A DNA stretch of 64,000 nucleotides from JAWXBA01 sp048499805 (GTDB lineage: Bacteria; Gemmatimonadota; Gemmatimonadetes; Gemmatimonadales; GWC2-71-9), in assembly GCA_048499805.1 (NCBI GenBank), contig JASNZF010000004.1:248001-312000 (forward strand). The letters are read 5' to 3'. Both the position numbers and the translations under genes were made by a program. Below the pieces are notes generated by a model. It searched no databases and was not told the origin of the DNA. It saw nothing but the letters and a program-made list of their open reading frames with translations. This document shows positions 17,558 to 25,647 of the stretch, piece by piece. The stretch's first letter is position 1. The number at the start of each line of letters is the position of its first letter.

Positions 17558-18679
17558 ATGACCATGGAACGGCGTGCGTTCCTCAAGAGCGCGGCGCTCG
17601 GCGTCGCAGGCACCAGCGCGGTGGCCGCCTGCGGCGGCGCGGCCAACGGCCCGGCATCCGCCGGGGAGGTGGTCACGGGCCCGGAGGTCACCTGGCGCCT
17701 GGCGTCCAGCTTTCCGCGGAGCCTCGACATCATCTACGGATCGGTCGAGCGGTTCGCCGCGCGGGTTGGCCAGCTCACCGGCGGCCGTTTTACCATCCGG
17801 ACCTACCCCGCCGGCGAACTGGTGCCAGGCCTGCAGGTGATGGATGCCGTCCAGCAGGGCACGGTGCACGCCGGGCACTCGGCGACCTACTACTACCTCG
17901 GCAAGAACCCCGCCCTCGCCTTTGACACCGGCGTCCCCTTCGGTCTCACCGCCCGGCAGCAGAATGCCTGGCTCGGCCAGGGCGGGGGCCGTGACGCCCT
18001 GCGGCCGATCTTCGCCGAGTTCGGGATCGTCCAGTTCGCCTGCGGCAATACCGGCACCCAGTTCGGGGGGTGGTTCCGCCAGCCGATCACCTCGGTGGCC
18101 GACCTCCGGGGGCTCCGGATGCGGATGCCGGGGCTGGGTGGGGAGGTGATGTCCAAGCTCGGCGTCTCGGTGCAGACCCTGGCGGGTGGCGAGATCTATC
18201 CCGCGCTCGAGCGCGGGGCGATCGACGCCACCGAGTGGATCGGCCCGCACGACGACGAGAAGCTCGGCTTCCACCAGATCGCCAAGAACTACTACTACCC
18301 GGGTTGGCACGAGCCGGGGGTCTCCCTGACCCTGATGGTCAACCAGGAGGCGCTTGACGCGCTGCCCGAGGTGTATCGCCATGTGGTGGAGGTGGCCGCG
18401 GCTGAGCAGAATCACGAGATGCTGGAGCGCTACGACGCGTCGAATCCACCGGCCCTGGCACGGCTCCGCGCCGCCGGGGTCGAGGTCCGCCCCTTCCCCG
18501 AGGAGGTCCTCGAGGCGGTGTGGCGGGAGAGCCAGGCGCTCCTGGACGGGTATGCCGCCCAAAGCGCCCAGTTCAAGGCGATCTACGAGCCGTGGAAGAC
18601 CTACCGGCAGGAGTCCTTCCGGTATTTCAGCGGCGTCGAGCAGGCCTACGCGAACTTCGCGTTTCCCAAGGTGGGGTAG
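17558..18679 (+). CDS. dctP: TRAP transporter substrate-binding protein (DctP family)
   Basis: 373 residues from ATG 17558 (AAGGAT upstream). The N-terminus ERRAFLKSAALG is Tat-like and is followed by VAACGGA, so it may be a lipoprotein at that Cys. The binding protein features are plain: VTWRLASSFPRSLD, GRFTIRTYPAGELVPGLQVMD, the AVQQGTVHAG hinge, RMPGLGGEVMSKLGV and GAIDATEWIGPHDD. Closest to the subgroup that binds 2-oxo or monocarboxylic acids (EWIGP motif). Its membrane partners are encoded on the opposite strand beyond a repeat block. Confidence 0.92.
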   Translation: MTMERRAFLKSAALGVAGTSAVAACGGAANGPASAGEVVTGPEVTWRLASSFPRSLDIIYGSVERFAARVGQLTGGRFTIRTYPAGELVPGLQVMDAVQQGTVHAGHSATYYYLGKNPALAFDTGVPFGLTARQQNAWLGQGGGRDALRPIFAEFGIVQFACGNTGTQFGGWFRQPITSVADLRGLRMRMPGLGGEVMSKLGVSVQTLAGGEIYPALERGAIDATEWIGPHDDEKLGFHQIAKNYYYPGWHEPGVSLTLMVNQEALDALPEVYRHVVEVAAAEQNHEMLERYDASNPPALARLRAAGVEVRPFPEEVLEAVWRESQALLDGYAAQSAQFKAIYEPWKTYRQESFRYFSGVEQAYANFAFPKVG

Positions 18680-18681
18680 GA

Positions 18682-18904
18682 GGCGGGAACTGTATAGCGC
18701 CGTGTGGGGGATGGCTCCCAGCGTGGTAAGCGGGAACTGTACGGTTCCGGGTAGGGGAGCCATCCCCCCATGGTGAGCGGGAACTGTACGGTTCCGAGTA
18801 GGGGAGCCATCCCCCCATGGTGAGCAGGAACAGCGGGACTCCAGGCGGTTCCCGCTCACCATGCTGGGAAGCCATCTCGCCACGGGGTTGTCCAGTTCCC
18901 GCTT
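18682..18904. repeat. 47-bp tandem repeats with inverted copies between convergent TRAP genes
   Basis: Three head-to-tail units of exactly 47 bp at 18682-18728, 18729-18775 and 18776-18822; the last two differ at one base. Each begins (A/G)GCGGGAACTG. Inverted copies follow: CATGGTGAGCGGGAAC (18769-18784) pairs perfectly with 18848-18863, and AAGCGGGAACTG (18728-18739) pairs with 18893-18904. Transcripts from either side could fold into long hairpins, so it may end transcription in both directions. Confidence 0.9.
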
Positions 18905-18952
18905 GCCCTGCTCGGGGTCTTCCCCGCTTCGGAGCCCGACCGTTCCCGCCGC

Positions 18953-20251
18953 TCAGAACTTGAGCAGCACCATCGCCGCCACCACCGCCACCTGGATCAG
19001 GATGAACGGCACCGCACCCCGGTAGATCGCCGTGGTCGGGATGTCCGGCGGGGTGACGCCGCGCAGGTAGAACAGGGAGAAGCCGAACGGAGGCGTCAGG
19101 AACGACGTCTGCATGTTCATCGCGAGCAGCACGCCCAGCCAGGTCAGGTCGATGCCGAGGGCCGCGGCGGGGGGGGCCACCAGCGGCACGATGATGAAGC
19201 AGATCTCGAAGAAGTCGATGAAGAATCCGAGCAGGAAGACGATCACGTTCACGGTGAGCAGGAAGCCGATGGCGCCGCCCGGGAGGTTGGTCAGCAGGTC
19301 GTGGAGCCAGAGGTCGCCGTCCAGTCCGCGGAAGACCAGTGCAAACGCCATGGAGCCGATCAGCAGGAACACCACCATGATCGTGAGTCGGGCGGTCTCG
19401 TTCATGGCCGCGGCAATGCCGGCCCGCTTGAGCTGCCGGTTGAGCGCCGCCAGGATCATCGCCCCGACGGCCCCGAGCGCGCCCGCCTCGGTCGGGGTCG
19501 CCACCCCGGCGAAGATGCTGCCCAGGACGACCACGATCAGCAGGAGCGGTGGCAGCAGCGACCGGAAGACCAGCCGGACCACGTTGCCGGTGCCGATGTC
19601 GTAGGTCTCGCGGGGGAGCGCCGGGGCGCGCCTGGGTCGGAAGAGGGCGATGCCCGCCATGTAGAGCGCGTACATCCCGGTCAGCGCCAGCCCGGGAATG
19701 ACCGCGGCCTGGAACAGTGAGCCCACCGAGACCCCCAGCTGGTCGCCCAGGACGATCAGCACGATGCTCGGCGGGATGATCTGCCCCAGGGTGCCGGCGG
19801 CGGCAATCACCCCGAGGGAGAGCTTGCGCTGGTAGCCGTACCGGAGCATCACCGGCAGCGAGATCATCCCCATGGCGGTCACCGAGGCCCCGACCACCCC
19901 GGTGGCGGCGGCCAGCAGCGCTCCGACGAACACCACCCCGAGGCCGAGGCCGCCGCGGAACCGCCCGAAGACGATCCCGATCGACTCGAGCAGCTGCTCG
20001 GCCAGCTTCGACTTCTCGAGGGTGGCGCCCATGTAGATGAAGAACGGCACCGCCAGCAGGGTATAGTTCGACATCGTGCCGAAGGCCCGCTCGGGCATCG
20101 CCATCAGCAGGACCAGGTCGAAGTGGCCGGCCAGGGAGCCGATCCCGGCGAAGAGCAGCGCCGTGCCGCCCAGGACGAACGCCACCGGGAAGCCGCTGAA
20201 GATCAGCACCAGCGCCACCAGGAACATCGCGGGACCCCAGAGGCCGTCCAT
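18953..20251 (-). CDS. dctM: TRAP transporter large membrane subunit (DctM)
   Basis: 432 residues, about 12 hydrophobic helices. DctM hallmarks: FSGFPVAFVLGGTALLF, YTLLAVPFFIYMGATLEKS, GVVGASVTAMGMISLPVML, IIPPSIVLIVLGDQLGVSVG and ATPTEAGALGAVGAM. The start ATG at 20251 overlaps the DctQ stop as TGATG. It works with DctQ and a periplasmic binding protein to import organic acids using a sodium gradient. The only binding-protein gene nearby is the convergent one at 17558-18679. Confidence 0.93.
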   Translation of the reverse strand: MDGLWGPAMFLVALVLIFSGFPVAFVLGGTALLFAGIGSLAGHFDLVLLMAMPERAFGTMSNYTLLAVPFFIYMGATLEKSKLAEQLLESIGIVFGRFRGGLGLGVVFVGALLAAATGVVGASVTAMGMISLPVMLRYGYQRKLSLGVIAAAGTLGQIIPPSIVLIVLGDQLGVSVGSLFQAAVIPGLALTGMYALYMAGIALFRPRRAPALPRETYDIGTGNVVRLVFRSLLPPLLLIVVVLGSIFAGVATPTEAGALGAVGAMILAALNRQLKRAGIAAAMNETARLTIMVVFLLIGSMAFALVFRGLDGDLWLHDLLTNLPGGAIGFLLTVNVIVFLLGFFIDFFEICFIIVPLVAPPAAALGIDLTWLGVLLAMNMQTSFLTPPFGFSLFYLRGVTPPDIPTTAIYRGAVPFILIQVAVVAAMVLLKF

Positions 20252-20817
20252 CAGGACACCTGGGCCGGGGTGGCGATCGGCTCGTCGCTGTCCGCCGTGA
20301 CGCGGCCCGTCAGCACCGCTACCTTGGTGATCAGCTGGGACACGGCCTGCAGCAGCAACAGCGCAAAGCAGACCAGCAGGAGGGTCTTGATCGGGTAGCG
20401 CGCCAGCCCGCCAGGATCGGGCGACCCCTCGCGGACCGCCCACGAGTTGCGGACCGCCGGCCACGACGTCCAGAGCATCATGAGACAGAACGGCACCACG
20501 AACAGCGCGGTGCCGACCAGGTCCACCCAGGCGCGGCCGCGCGGCCCGAAGCGCGCGTACGCCACGTCCACCCGGACATGGACCTCGCGGCGCAGCCCGT
20601 AGGCCGCCCCGAGCAGGAAGATCACGCTGAACATGTACCACTGGATGTCGAACAGTGCGTTGGACGAGATGGCGAAGCCGGTGTAGCGGGTCAGGTAGCG
20701 GGCCACGGCATTGAAGGCGCCCACGGCAATCATCGCCAGTGTGAGCCAGCGAATCCCCGCGTAGACAGTGTCGTTCAGGCGATCAACGCCACGGGCGAAT
20801 CGGAGCAGCAGGTCCAT
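20251..20817 (-). CDS. dctQ: TRAP transporter small membrane subunit (DctQ)
   Basis: 188 residues from ATG 20817; four helices (for example LTLAMIAVGAFNAVARYL, MFSVIFLLGAAYGLRREVHVRVDV, VGTALFVVPFCLMMLWTSW, LLLVCFALLLLQAVSQLI, each partly quoted). The motif AAYGLRREVHVRVDVAY is typical of DctQ. First gene of the dctQM unit; divergent from the DcuC-like carrier, with 121 bp between. Confidence 0.9.
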   Translation of the reverse strand: MDLLLRFARGVDRLNDTVYAGIRWLTLAMIAVGAFNAVARYLTRYTGFAISSNALFDIQWYMFSVIFLLGAAYGLRREVHVRVDVAYARFGPRGRAWVDLVGTALFVVPFCLMMLWTSWPAVRNSWAVREGSPDPGGLARYPIKTLLLVCFALLLLQAVSQLITKVAVLTGRVTADSDEPIATPAQVS

Positions 20818-20938
20818 GGGGCAGGCGGCTTCCCGGGATGGGGACGCAGGGGCGGGCGAGGGGTGACGCGCCCGAGTATACGACTGGGACCGGGGCGCGG
20901 CAAGCGGGCAGGCACGAGTTCTCACCGAGGGGTGCACG

Positions 20939-22264
20939 ATGCGACTTCCCCATCCTGTGGTCCTGATGCTGGCGGGGGTGGCGGTCGCCGCCGCCCTGAC
21001 CTGGGTCCTGCCCGCTGGCGAGTTCGATCGCCAGGTAGACCCCGCCACCGGACGGCGGGTCGTGGTGGCCGGTACCTACCATGCGGTGGAGGCCGCCCCG
21101 GTCGGTCTCATGGGCGCAGCCGTGTCGGTGCCGCGTGGCCTCGTGGCGGCTGCCGAGGTGATTGCCGTGGTCCTCCTGGTGGGAGGGGCGTGGGTGGTGG
21201 TGGAGCGGGCGGGTACCCTGGGACGGGCGGTCACGGCGCTGGTGCGGCGGTTCCGGAACCGGGGACTCCTGGCGATCCCGGTCATTGCCTTCCTGTTCGC
21301 CCTGATGGGAGCGTTGGAGAACATGGGGGAGGAGATCATCCCCCTGGTCCCCGTCCTCCTCCTTCTGGGCGCCGGGATCGGCGTCGATGCGGTGGTGGTG
21401 GTGGCCATCAGCGTCGGGGCGGCCGCGGTCGGCAGCGCGTTCGGCCCCACCAACCCCTTCCAGGCCGGCATTGCCCTCAAGCTCGCCGAACTCCCCCCGC
21501 TCTCGGGTGGCGCCCTCCGGCTCGGCATGCTGGTGGTGGGCTTCGGGGTCTGGGTGCTGTGGACGGTCCGCTACGCCGCCCGGAACCGGGTCACCCCGGT
21601 GGATCCGCCGGTTCAGGGCCAGGGAGGGGTGACCGGACGGGATGCCCTCATCCTGACCCTGGCGATTGCCCCGATGCTGTTCTATGTCTACGGCGCCCTG
21701 AAGCTCGACTGGGGCTTCAACGAGCTGAGCGGGGTGTTCCTGATCTCGGGCGTCGCCATCGGCCTGCTGGCGCGGCTGGGGGTCGCCGGCACGACCGAGA
21801 CCTTCCTGGAGGGGATGCAAGCCATGCTCCCGGCGGCGGTGATGGTCGGGGTGGCGCGGAGCATCTCCCTGGTGCTCGAGGACGGCCGGATCATCGACAC
21901 CATCCTGCACGGCCTGGCGGTTCCCCTTGGGGCAGTGCCCGCCGGGGTCGCTGCTGTACTGATGGTGCCGTTCCACTCCATCCTGCACATCCCGGTGCCC
22001 AGTGTCAGTGGTCATGCGGTGCTGACCATGCCCGTCCTGGTCCCACTCTCCGACCTGCTCGGCCTCTCCCGCCAGGTTACGGTGCTGGCCTACCAGACCG
22101 GCGCCGGGCTGATGGACATGCTGGCTCCCACGAACGGGGTATTGATGGCGGTCCTCCTGGCTGCCAAGGTGCCATACCAGCGCTGGGTTCGCTTCGCGGC
22201 GGGTGGGTGGCTGCTGCTGACCCTGGTGGGGATTGGGGGGATTCTCGTGGCCCTGTTGAGCTGA
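20939..22264 (+). CDS. DcuC/YfcC-family carboxylate carrier
   Basis: 441 residues, about 11-12 helices. The family opening (LMLAGVAVAAALTWVLPAGEF) and GTYHAVEAAPVGL, NMGEEIIPLVPVLLLLGAGIG, AFGPTNPFQAGIALK and the C-terminal LAPTNGVLMAVL match the YfcC branch (PF03606). These inner-membrane proteins move dicarboxylates, amino acids or peptides. A nitrilase gene begins 13 bp later, so substrate and enzyme may be linked. Confidence 0.88.
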   Translation: MRLPHPVVLMLAGVAVAAALTWVLPAGEFDRQVDPATGRRVVVAGTYHAVEAAPVGLMGAAVSVPRGLVAAAEVIAVVLLVGGAWVVVERAGTLGRAVTALVRRFRNRGLLAIPVIAFLFALMGALENMGEEIIPLVPVLLLLGAGIGVDAVVVVAISVGAAAVGSAFGPTNPFQAGIALKLAELPPLSGGALRLGMLVVGFGVWVLWTVRYAARNRVTPVDPPVQGQGGVTGRDALILTLAIAPMLFYVYGALKLDWGFNELSGVFLISGVAIGLLARLGVAGTTETFLEGMQAMLPAAVMVGVARSISLVLEDGRIIDTILHGLAVPLGAVPAGVAAVLMVPFHSILHIPVPSVSGHAVLTMPVLVPLSDLLGLSRQVTVLAYQTGAGLMDMLAPTNGVLMAVLLAAKVPYQRWVRFAAGGWLLLTLVGIGGILVALLS

Positions 22265-22277
22265 GGAGGAAGGCCCG

Positions 22278-23210
22278 ATGCCAATGACGCAGGTGGCCGT
22301 TGTGCAGGCCAGGGTAGCGCCGGACCTGGCCACCGGACTGACACGCACCGCCGAGCTGACTGCCGAGGCTGCCGGTGCCGGGGCCACCCTGGTGGTGTTT
22401 CCGGAGACCTGGCTCCCGGGCTATCCCGCCTGGCTCGATGTCTGTCGAGACGTCGCGCTCTGGGATCATGGACCGGTCAAGCAGGTCTTTGCCGCGATGG
22501 CGAGCCAGAGCGTGGTGGTGGCTGGTGCCTCAGGGGCAGCGCTGGGACGAGTGGCGAGCGATGCCGGGGTGACCCTGGTGGTGGGGGTGATCGAGCGACT
22601 GGAGGCCGGACCCGGGCGTAGTACCCTCTACAACTCCCTGCTGACCTATGGTCCGGACGGCCGCCTGCTCAATCACCATCGCAAGCTGGTTCCCACCTAC
22701 ACGGAGCGGATGGTCTGGGGCATTGGCGATGCCGAGGGTCTCCGGGCGGTGGACACACCGGTCGGGAGGGTCGGGGGGCTGATCTGCTGGGAGCACTGGA
22801 TGCCGCTGGCTCGGCAGGCGATGCATGACTCGGGGGAGGACATCCACGTGGCAGTCTGGCCCACCGCGCACGAGATGCACCAGGTGGCCAGCCGGCAGTA
22901 CGCCTTCGAGGGGCGTTGCTTCGTGCTGGCCGCCGGGAGCATTTCCCACGGGAGCGACCTGCCGGCCCAGCTCCAGCCGGATCCTGTCAGGGTGGCTGGC
23001 CCGGATGCGAGGGTACTGCGCGGGGGGAGTGCCATCATCGGCCCGGACGGGAACTACCTGGCAGGGCCCGTGTACGACGAGCCGACGATTCTCTACGCCG
23101 CGCTGGACCTCGACCGGGTGCGCCAGGAGGCGATGACCCTGGACGTGAGCGGGCACTACAGCCGCCCTGATTGCCTGGCACTGTCGGTCCACCGGGCGCG
23201 GCGGACTTGA
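22278..23210 (+). CDS. Nitrilase-family carbon-nitrogen hydrolase
   Basis: 310 residues, preceded by GAGGAGGAAGG. The catalytic triad is complete: Glu43 (VVFPETWLPGYP), Lys136 (HHRKLVPTYTERMVWGIG) and Cys170 (GLICWEHWMPLARQ). The CWEHWMP context and the TERMVWGIG loop are those of true nitrilases (nitrile to carboxylate plus ammonia) rather than amidases. Cytoplasmic. Same unit as the carrier upstream; its stop overlaps the next gene. A role in nitrile or cyano-amino-acid use is inferred. Confidence 0.9.
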   Translation: MPMTQVAVVQARVAPDLATGLTRTAELTAEAAGAGATLVVFPETWLPGYPAWLDVCRDVALWDHGPVKQVFAAMASQSVVVAGASGAALGRVASDAGVTLVVGVIERLEAGPGRSTLYNSLLTYGPDGRLLNHHRKLVPTYTERMVWGIGDAEGLRAVDTPVGRVGGLICWEHWMPLARQAMHDSGEDIHVAVWPTAHEMHQVASRQYAFEGRCFVLAAGSISHGSDLPAQLQPDPVRVAGPDARVLRGGSAIIGPDGNYLAGPVYDEPTILYAALDLDRVRQEAMTLDVSGHYSRPDCLALSVHRARRT

Positions 23211-23686
23211 GCATCCGCTGCCCCGCCGCGCTGGCCCTGCTGGCACTACTGGCGCTCGCCGGCTGCGGCGCGCCGCCGCCGCCGAGCCGGGCACCGGCGG
23301 GCCTGGTCGGCGACTGGGTCGACGATTACGACATTCGCTACACCATCTCCGACTCGCTCTGGTTCCAGCACCCCCGGTCGGGGTACCAGATTCTCCGGTG
23401 GGACAAGGACACCGCCGGGACATTCCTCGTGGCACGCAACCGGCCGGAAAACACCGCCAATGGGGGCCTGTACACCCGGATCGACTGGGTTGCACTGCCG
23501 GAATCCCCGCCGTGGGAATGGGCGTTCTGCCTCACGACCTGGGATGCCAACAGCGCTGCGGGGGCCGCCGCGGCGCCCACGCCGGACCGGACCACCCTGC
23601 GGACCGGGTGCGGCGGCCACCCCTTCTCACGGATGCGGCGGGTTCCGGCGGACTCCCTCCTCCCTGGAGGCGGCGGGGATCCCTGA
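23207..23686 (+). CDS. Small lipoprotein, unknown function
   Basis: 159 residues if it starts at TTG 23207, which overlaps the nitrilase stop as TTGA. That start yields a clean lipoprotein signal (LALLALLALAGCG); a longer frame from 23171 would put 12 extra residues before it. The mature part is Trp/Tyr-rich (GDWVDDYDIRYTISDSLWFQ in brief, YTRIDWVALPESPPWEWAFC), suggesting a small beta structure of lipocalin/META style. No family recognised. The last 60 bp overlap the convergent TetR gene. Confidence 0.65.
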   Translation: MSIRCPAALALLALLALAGCGAPPPPSRAPAGLVGDWVDDYDIRYTISDSLWFQHPRSGYQILRWDKDTAGTFLVARNRPENTANGGLYTRIDWVALPESPPWEWAFCLTTWDANSAAGAAAAPTPDRTTLRTGCGGHPFSRMRRVPADSLLPGGGGDP

Positions 23687-24232
23687 GGCCAGCACCTCGA
23701 GCAACCGCTCGAAGCTCAGGTCGAAGTCCACCGGGCGCCCGAAGCCATTGCCCTGCTCGAGGCTGGCAAATCCATGCAGGGCGCTCCGGACGATACGGGT
23801 CTGGTGAATCATCTCCCCCGGCGGGACTCCCATCTCGCTCAGGCACGCCACCACCGGCATGGCGATCTCGGCCAGCCCCAGATAGAGCGTCGTGTCCCCT
23901 TCCTCAGGGGTGACAGCGTGGACCGCCTCGTACCCCCCGGGGTGCTGGCGGGCGTAGCGCAGGTAGGCCCGGCAGAGCCCCTCGAGGGCGGCAGGCCCGT
24001 AGAGCCCGCCGCGCCCTTCCCGGAGCTGCCGCGCCAGTTCCGCTGCCGCCTCGAGGCAAAGGGCTCTCTGGAGGGCTCCCAGCCCGTCGAAGTGGGCGTA
24101 CAGGGAGGGGGACCGTACCCCGAGGGCCGCGGCGACCCCCGCCAGGCTGACACCGGCGAAGCCGTCCCGATCCGCGATTTCGGCAGCGGCCGCCAGTACC
24201 CGTTGGGGGGTGAGCCCGATCTTGCGCGCCAT
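23627..24232 (-). CDS. TetR-family repressor with WHG-type C-terminal domain
   Basis: 201 residues. The helix-turn-helix is clear (VLAAAAEIADRDGFAGVSLA, GVRSPSLYAHFDGLGAL), and the C-terminal part (YLRYARQHPGGYEAV, ALHGFASLEQGNGFG) matches the TetR_C_33/WHG ligand domain. Its upstream region is AT-rich and could hold its own operator. Nothing adjacent on the same strand; the target may be itself or the neighbouring small gene. Confidence 0.9.
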   Translation of the reverse strand: MARKIGLTPQRVLAAAAEIADRDGFAGVSLAGVAAALGVRSPSLYAHFDGLGALQRALCLEAAAELARQLREGRGGLYGPAALEGLCRAYLRYARQHPGGYEAVHAVTPEEGDTTLYLGLAEIAMPVVACLSEMGVPPGEMIHQTRIVRSALHGFASLEQGNGFGRPVDFDLSFERLLEVLASGIPAASREEGVRRNPPHP

Positions 24233-24422
24233 GGGTAGGGATTCCGGTGGTAGGCTAAGTTGCTGTTGCCAATCTGTTTAACTGGTTCCTAACGTAGATA
24301 GTTGTTGAAGCCTAAGCAAGATAGGCATGAACCGGTGGCAAGCCGTGGATCGGCTCGGTTGACAGCAGCCCCCAGGGAGTGGAGTATTGAGATGGAGGGT
24401 TCCGACCACCCGAGGAGGCAGG

Positions 24423-24599
24423 ATGTCCAAGAAGGAAGACCAGCGGATCGCGGCATTGGCCCGGAAGAATGCCGCCAAGTCCAAGGCCCCCACGAAGGAC
24501 CGCACCACCCAATACGACGATACGCTACGGATCCGGCCACAGGAGCAGGATCCAGAGAATCGGCGCTTCTTCAAGGAAATGAAGAAGCGAGAGTTTTAG
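24423..24599 (+). CDS. Small basic protein, unknown function
   Basis: 58 residues, lysine/arginine-rich (MSKKEDQRIAALARKNAAKS, RFFKEMKKREF at the end). A perfect AGGAGG lies 5 nt before the ATG, which makes it a likely real gene despite its size. No membrane segment or signal. The charge suggests nucleic-acid or ribosome binding, but that is a guess. It lies alone in an AT-richer region. Confidence 0.65.
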   Translation: MSKKEDQRIAALARKNAAKSKAPTKDRTTQYDDTLRIRPQEQDPENRRFFKEMKKREF

Positions 24600-24839
24600 T
24601 CGCCAACCCATTCCATTAGAACAACTTGGCATTTCTCGTTCATTATTGTCGAGCCGTGTCTTTCTTGTTTTATATATATGACCGGCTCATTCATGTTTAC
24701 TATTCGGCAATGGACCTGCCGCCCTGTGCACCTCGCGACGCCCGGATCGTTTAACACCTGAACCTCCATTGCCGTATCTGAAACATCCGGTTGGTTCGCA
24801 GCCGGCACCGTTCACTGACCCGCGCCAACGAGAGTCGAC
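24600..24839. promoter_or_regulatory. AT-rich intergenic region with candidate promoter for YceI gene
   Basis: No gene. It stands out for low GC. A candidate sigma-70 promoter is TTGTCG (24646-24651) with TATATA at 24671-24676 (19 nt; TTTTAT a few bases earlier gives 16-17). About 165 nt would remain as an untranslated leader before the YceI start. Confidence 0.4.
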
Positions 24840-25493
24840 ATGAAGTTGCTTGCCCACCTGCCCTCCCAGAGCCTCGCCCTGGTCGCCCTCCTTTCCCTGC
24901 CCGCGAGTGCGGGAGCCGCAGTGCCCTCGGGCCCCGCGCTGGGGGGGCAGGCCGACACCACGCGCTACGTCGTGGCTCCAGATGGCAACGAGGCCCGCTA
25001 CCGGGTGCGGGAGCAACTGGTCGGGGTGAGCTTCCCCAACGATGCCGTGGGTGTGACCAAGGCGATCACCGGGATGATCACCGTCGATCCCGCCGGCCGG
25101 GTGGTTCCCGGTGGTTCGGTGATCACGGTGGACCTGGTATCGATGGCGAGCGACCGGGACATGCGTGACGGGTACGTACGCCGCAACACCCTCGTGACCG
25201 AGACCTATCCCAGCGTGGTCCTCAGGCCCACCGAGCTTCGCGGGCTGCCGTGGCCCCTGCCCGCCGCGGGTTCGGTCACCTTCCAGCTGGTCGGGAACCT
25301 CACGGTTAAGGATGTCACCCGCTCCACCACCTGGGACGTGACCCTCACGGTGGCGGGGAACACCCTGTCGGGGAGCGCCAGTACGAGCTTTACCTTCGAG
25401 GAGTTCGGACTCACCAAGCCGCGGGTGGCCCGGGTGATGAGCGTGGAGGACACCATCAAGCTCGAGTACGACCTCAAGCTGGTCCGCCAGTAA
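24840..25493 (+). CDS. YceI-family periplasmic lipid-binding protein
   Basis: 217 residues with a signal peptide (LALVALLSLPASAGA). YceI lipocalin-like features: ITGMITVDPAGRV, SDRDMRDGYVRRNTL, YPSVVLRPTELRGL, GNLTVKDVTRSTTWDV and FTFEEFGLTKPRVARVMSVEDTIKLEYDL (in part). Such proteins bind polyisoprenoids or amphiphiles in the periplasm. Followed by a strong hairpin terminator. Confidence 0.92.
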   Translation: MKLLAHLPSQSLALVALLSLPASAGAAVPSGPALGGQADTTRYVVAPDGNEARYRVREQLVGVSFPNDAVGVTKAITGMITVDPAGRVVPGGSVITVDLVSMASDRDMRDGYVRRNTLVTETYPSVVLRPTELRGLPWPLPAAGSVTFQLVGNLTVKDVTRSTTWDVTLTVAGNTLSGSASTSFTFEEFGLTKPRVARVMSVEDTIKLEYDLKLVRQ

Positions 25494-25513
25494 CCCGCGC
25501 CTCCGCTCCGCAA

Positions 25514-25548
25514 CGCCCCCGGCGGTGCTCCTCGCACCGCCGGGGGCG
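25514..25548 (+). terminator. Hairpin terminator after YceI gene
   Basis: Perfect 14-bp stem (CGCCCCCGGCGGTG / CACCGCCGGGGGCG) with a 7-nt loop, 20 bp past the stop. There is no U-tract, as is usual in GC-rich genomes. Confidence 0.8.
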
Positions 25549-25647
25549 TGGTGCATCGTGGCCCTCGCTGGCGCTGGCTGAAGCGCAGGGGAGGCCGTAG
25601 ACTAGGGGCTGGTCCCAGCCTTGAACGCGCCCGCCAAGGAAGCCCCC

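Noticed and set aside
18682..18904. CRISPR array
   Set aside because: Repeats are directly abutting with no unique spacers, and no cas gene is near.
20578..22287. A 569-codon plus-strand frame overlapping the DcuC-like gene
   Set aside because: Gly/Arg/Pro-rich, no membrane helices; the DcuC frame matches its family along its length.
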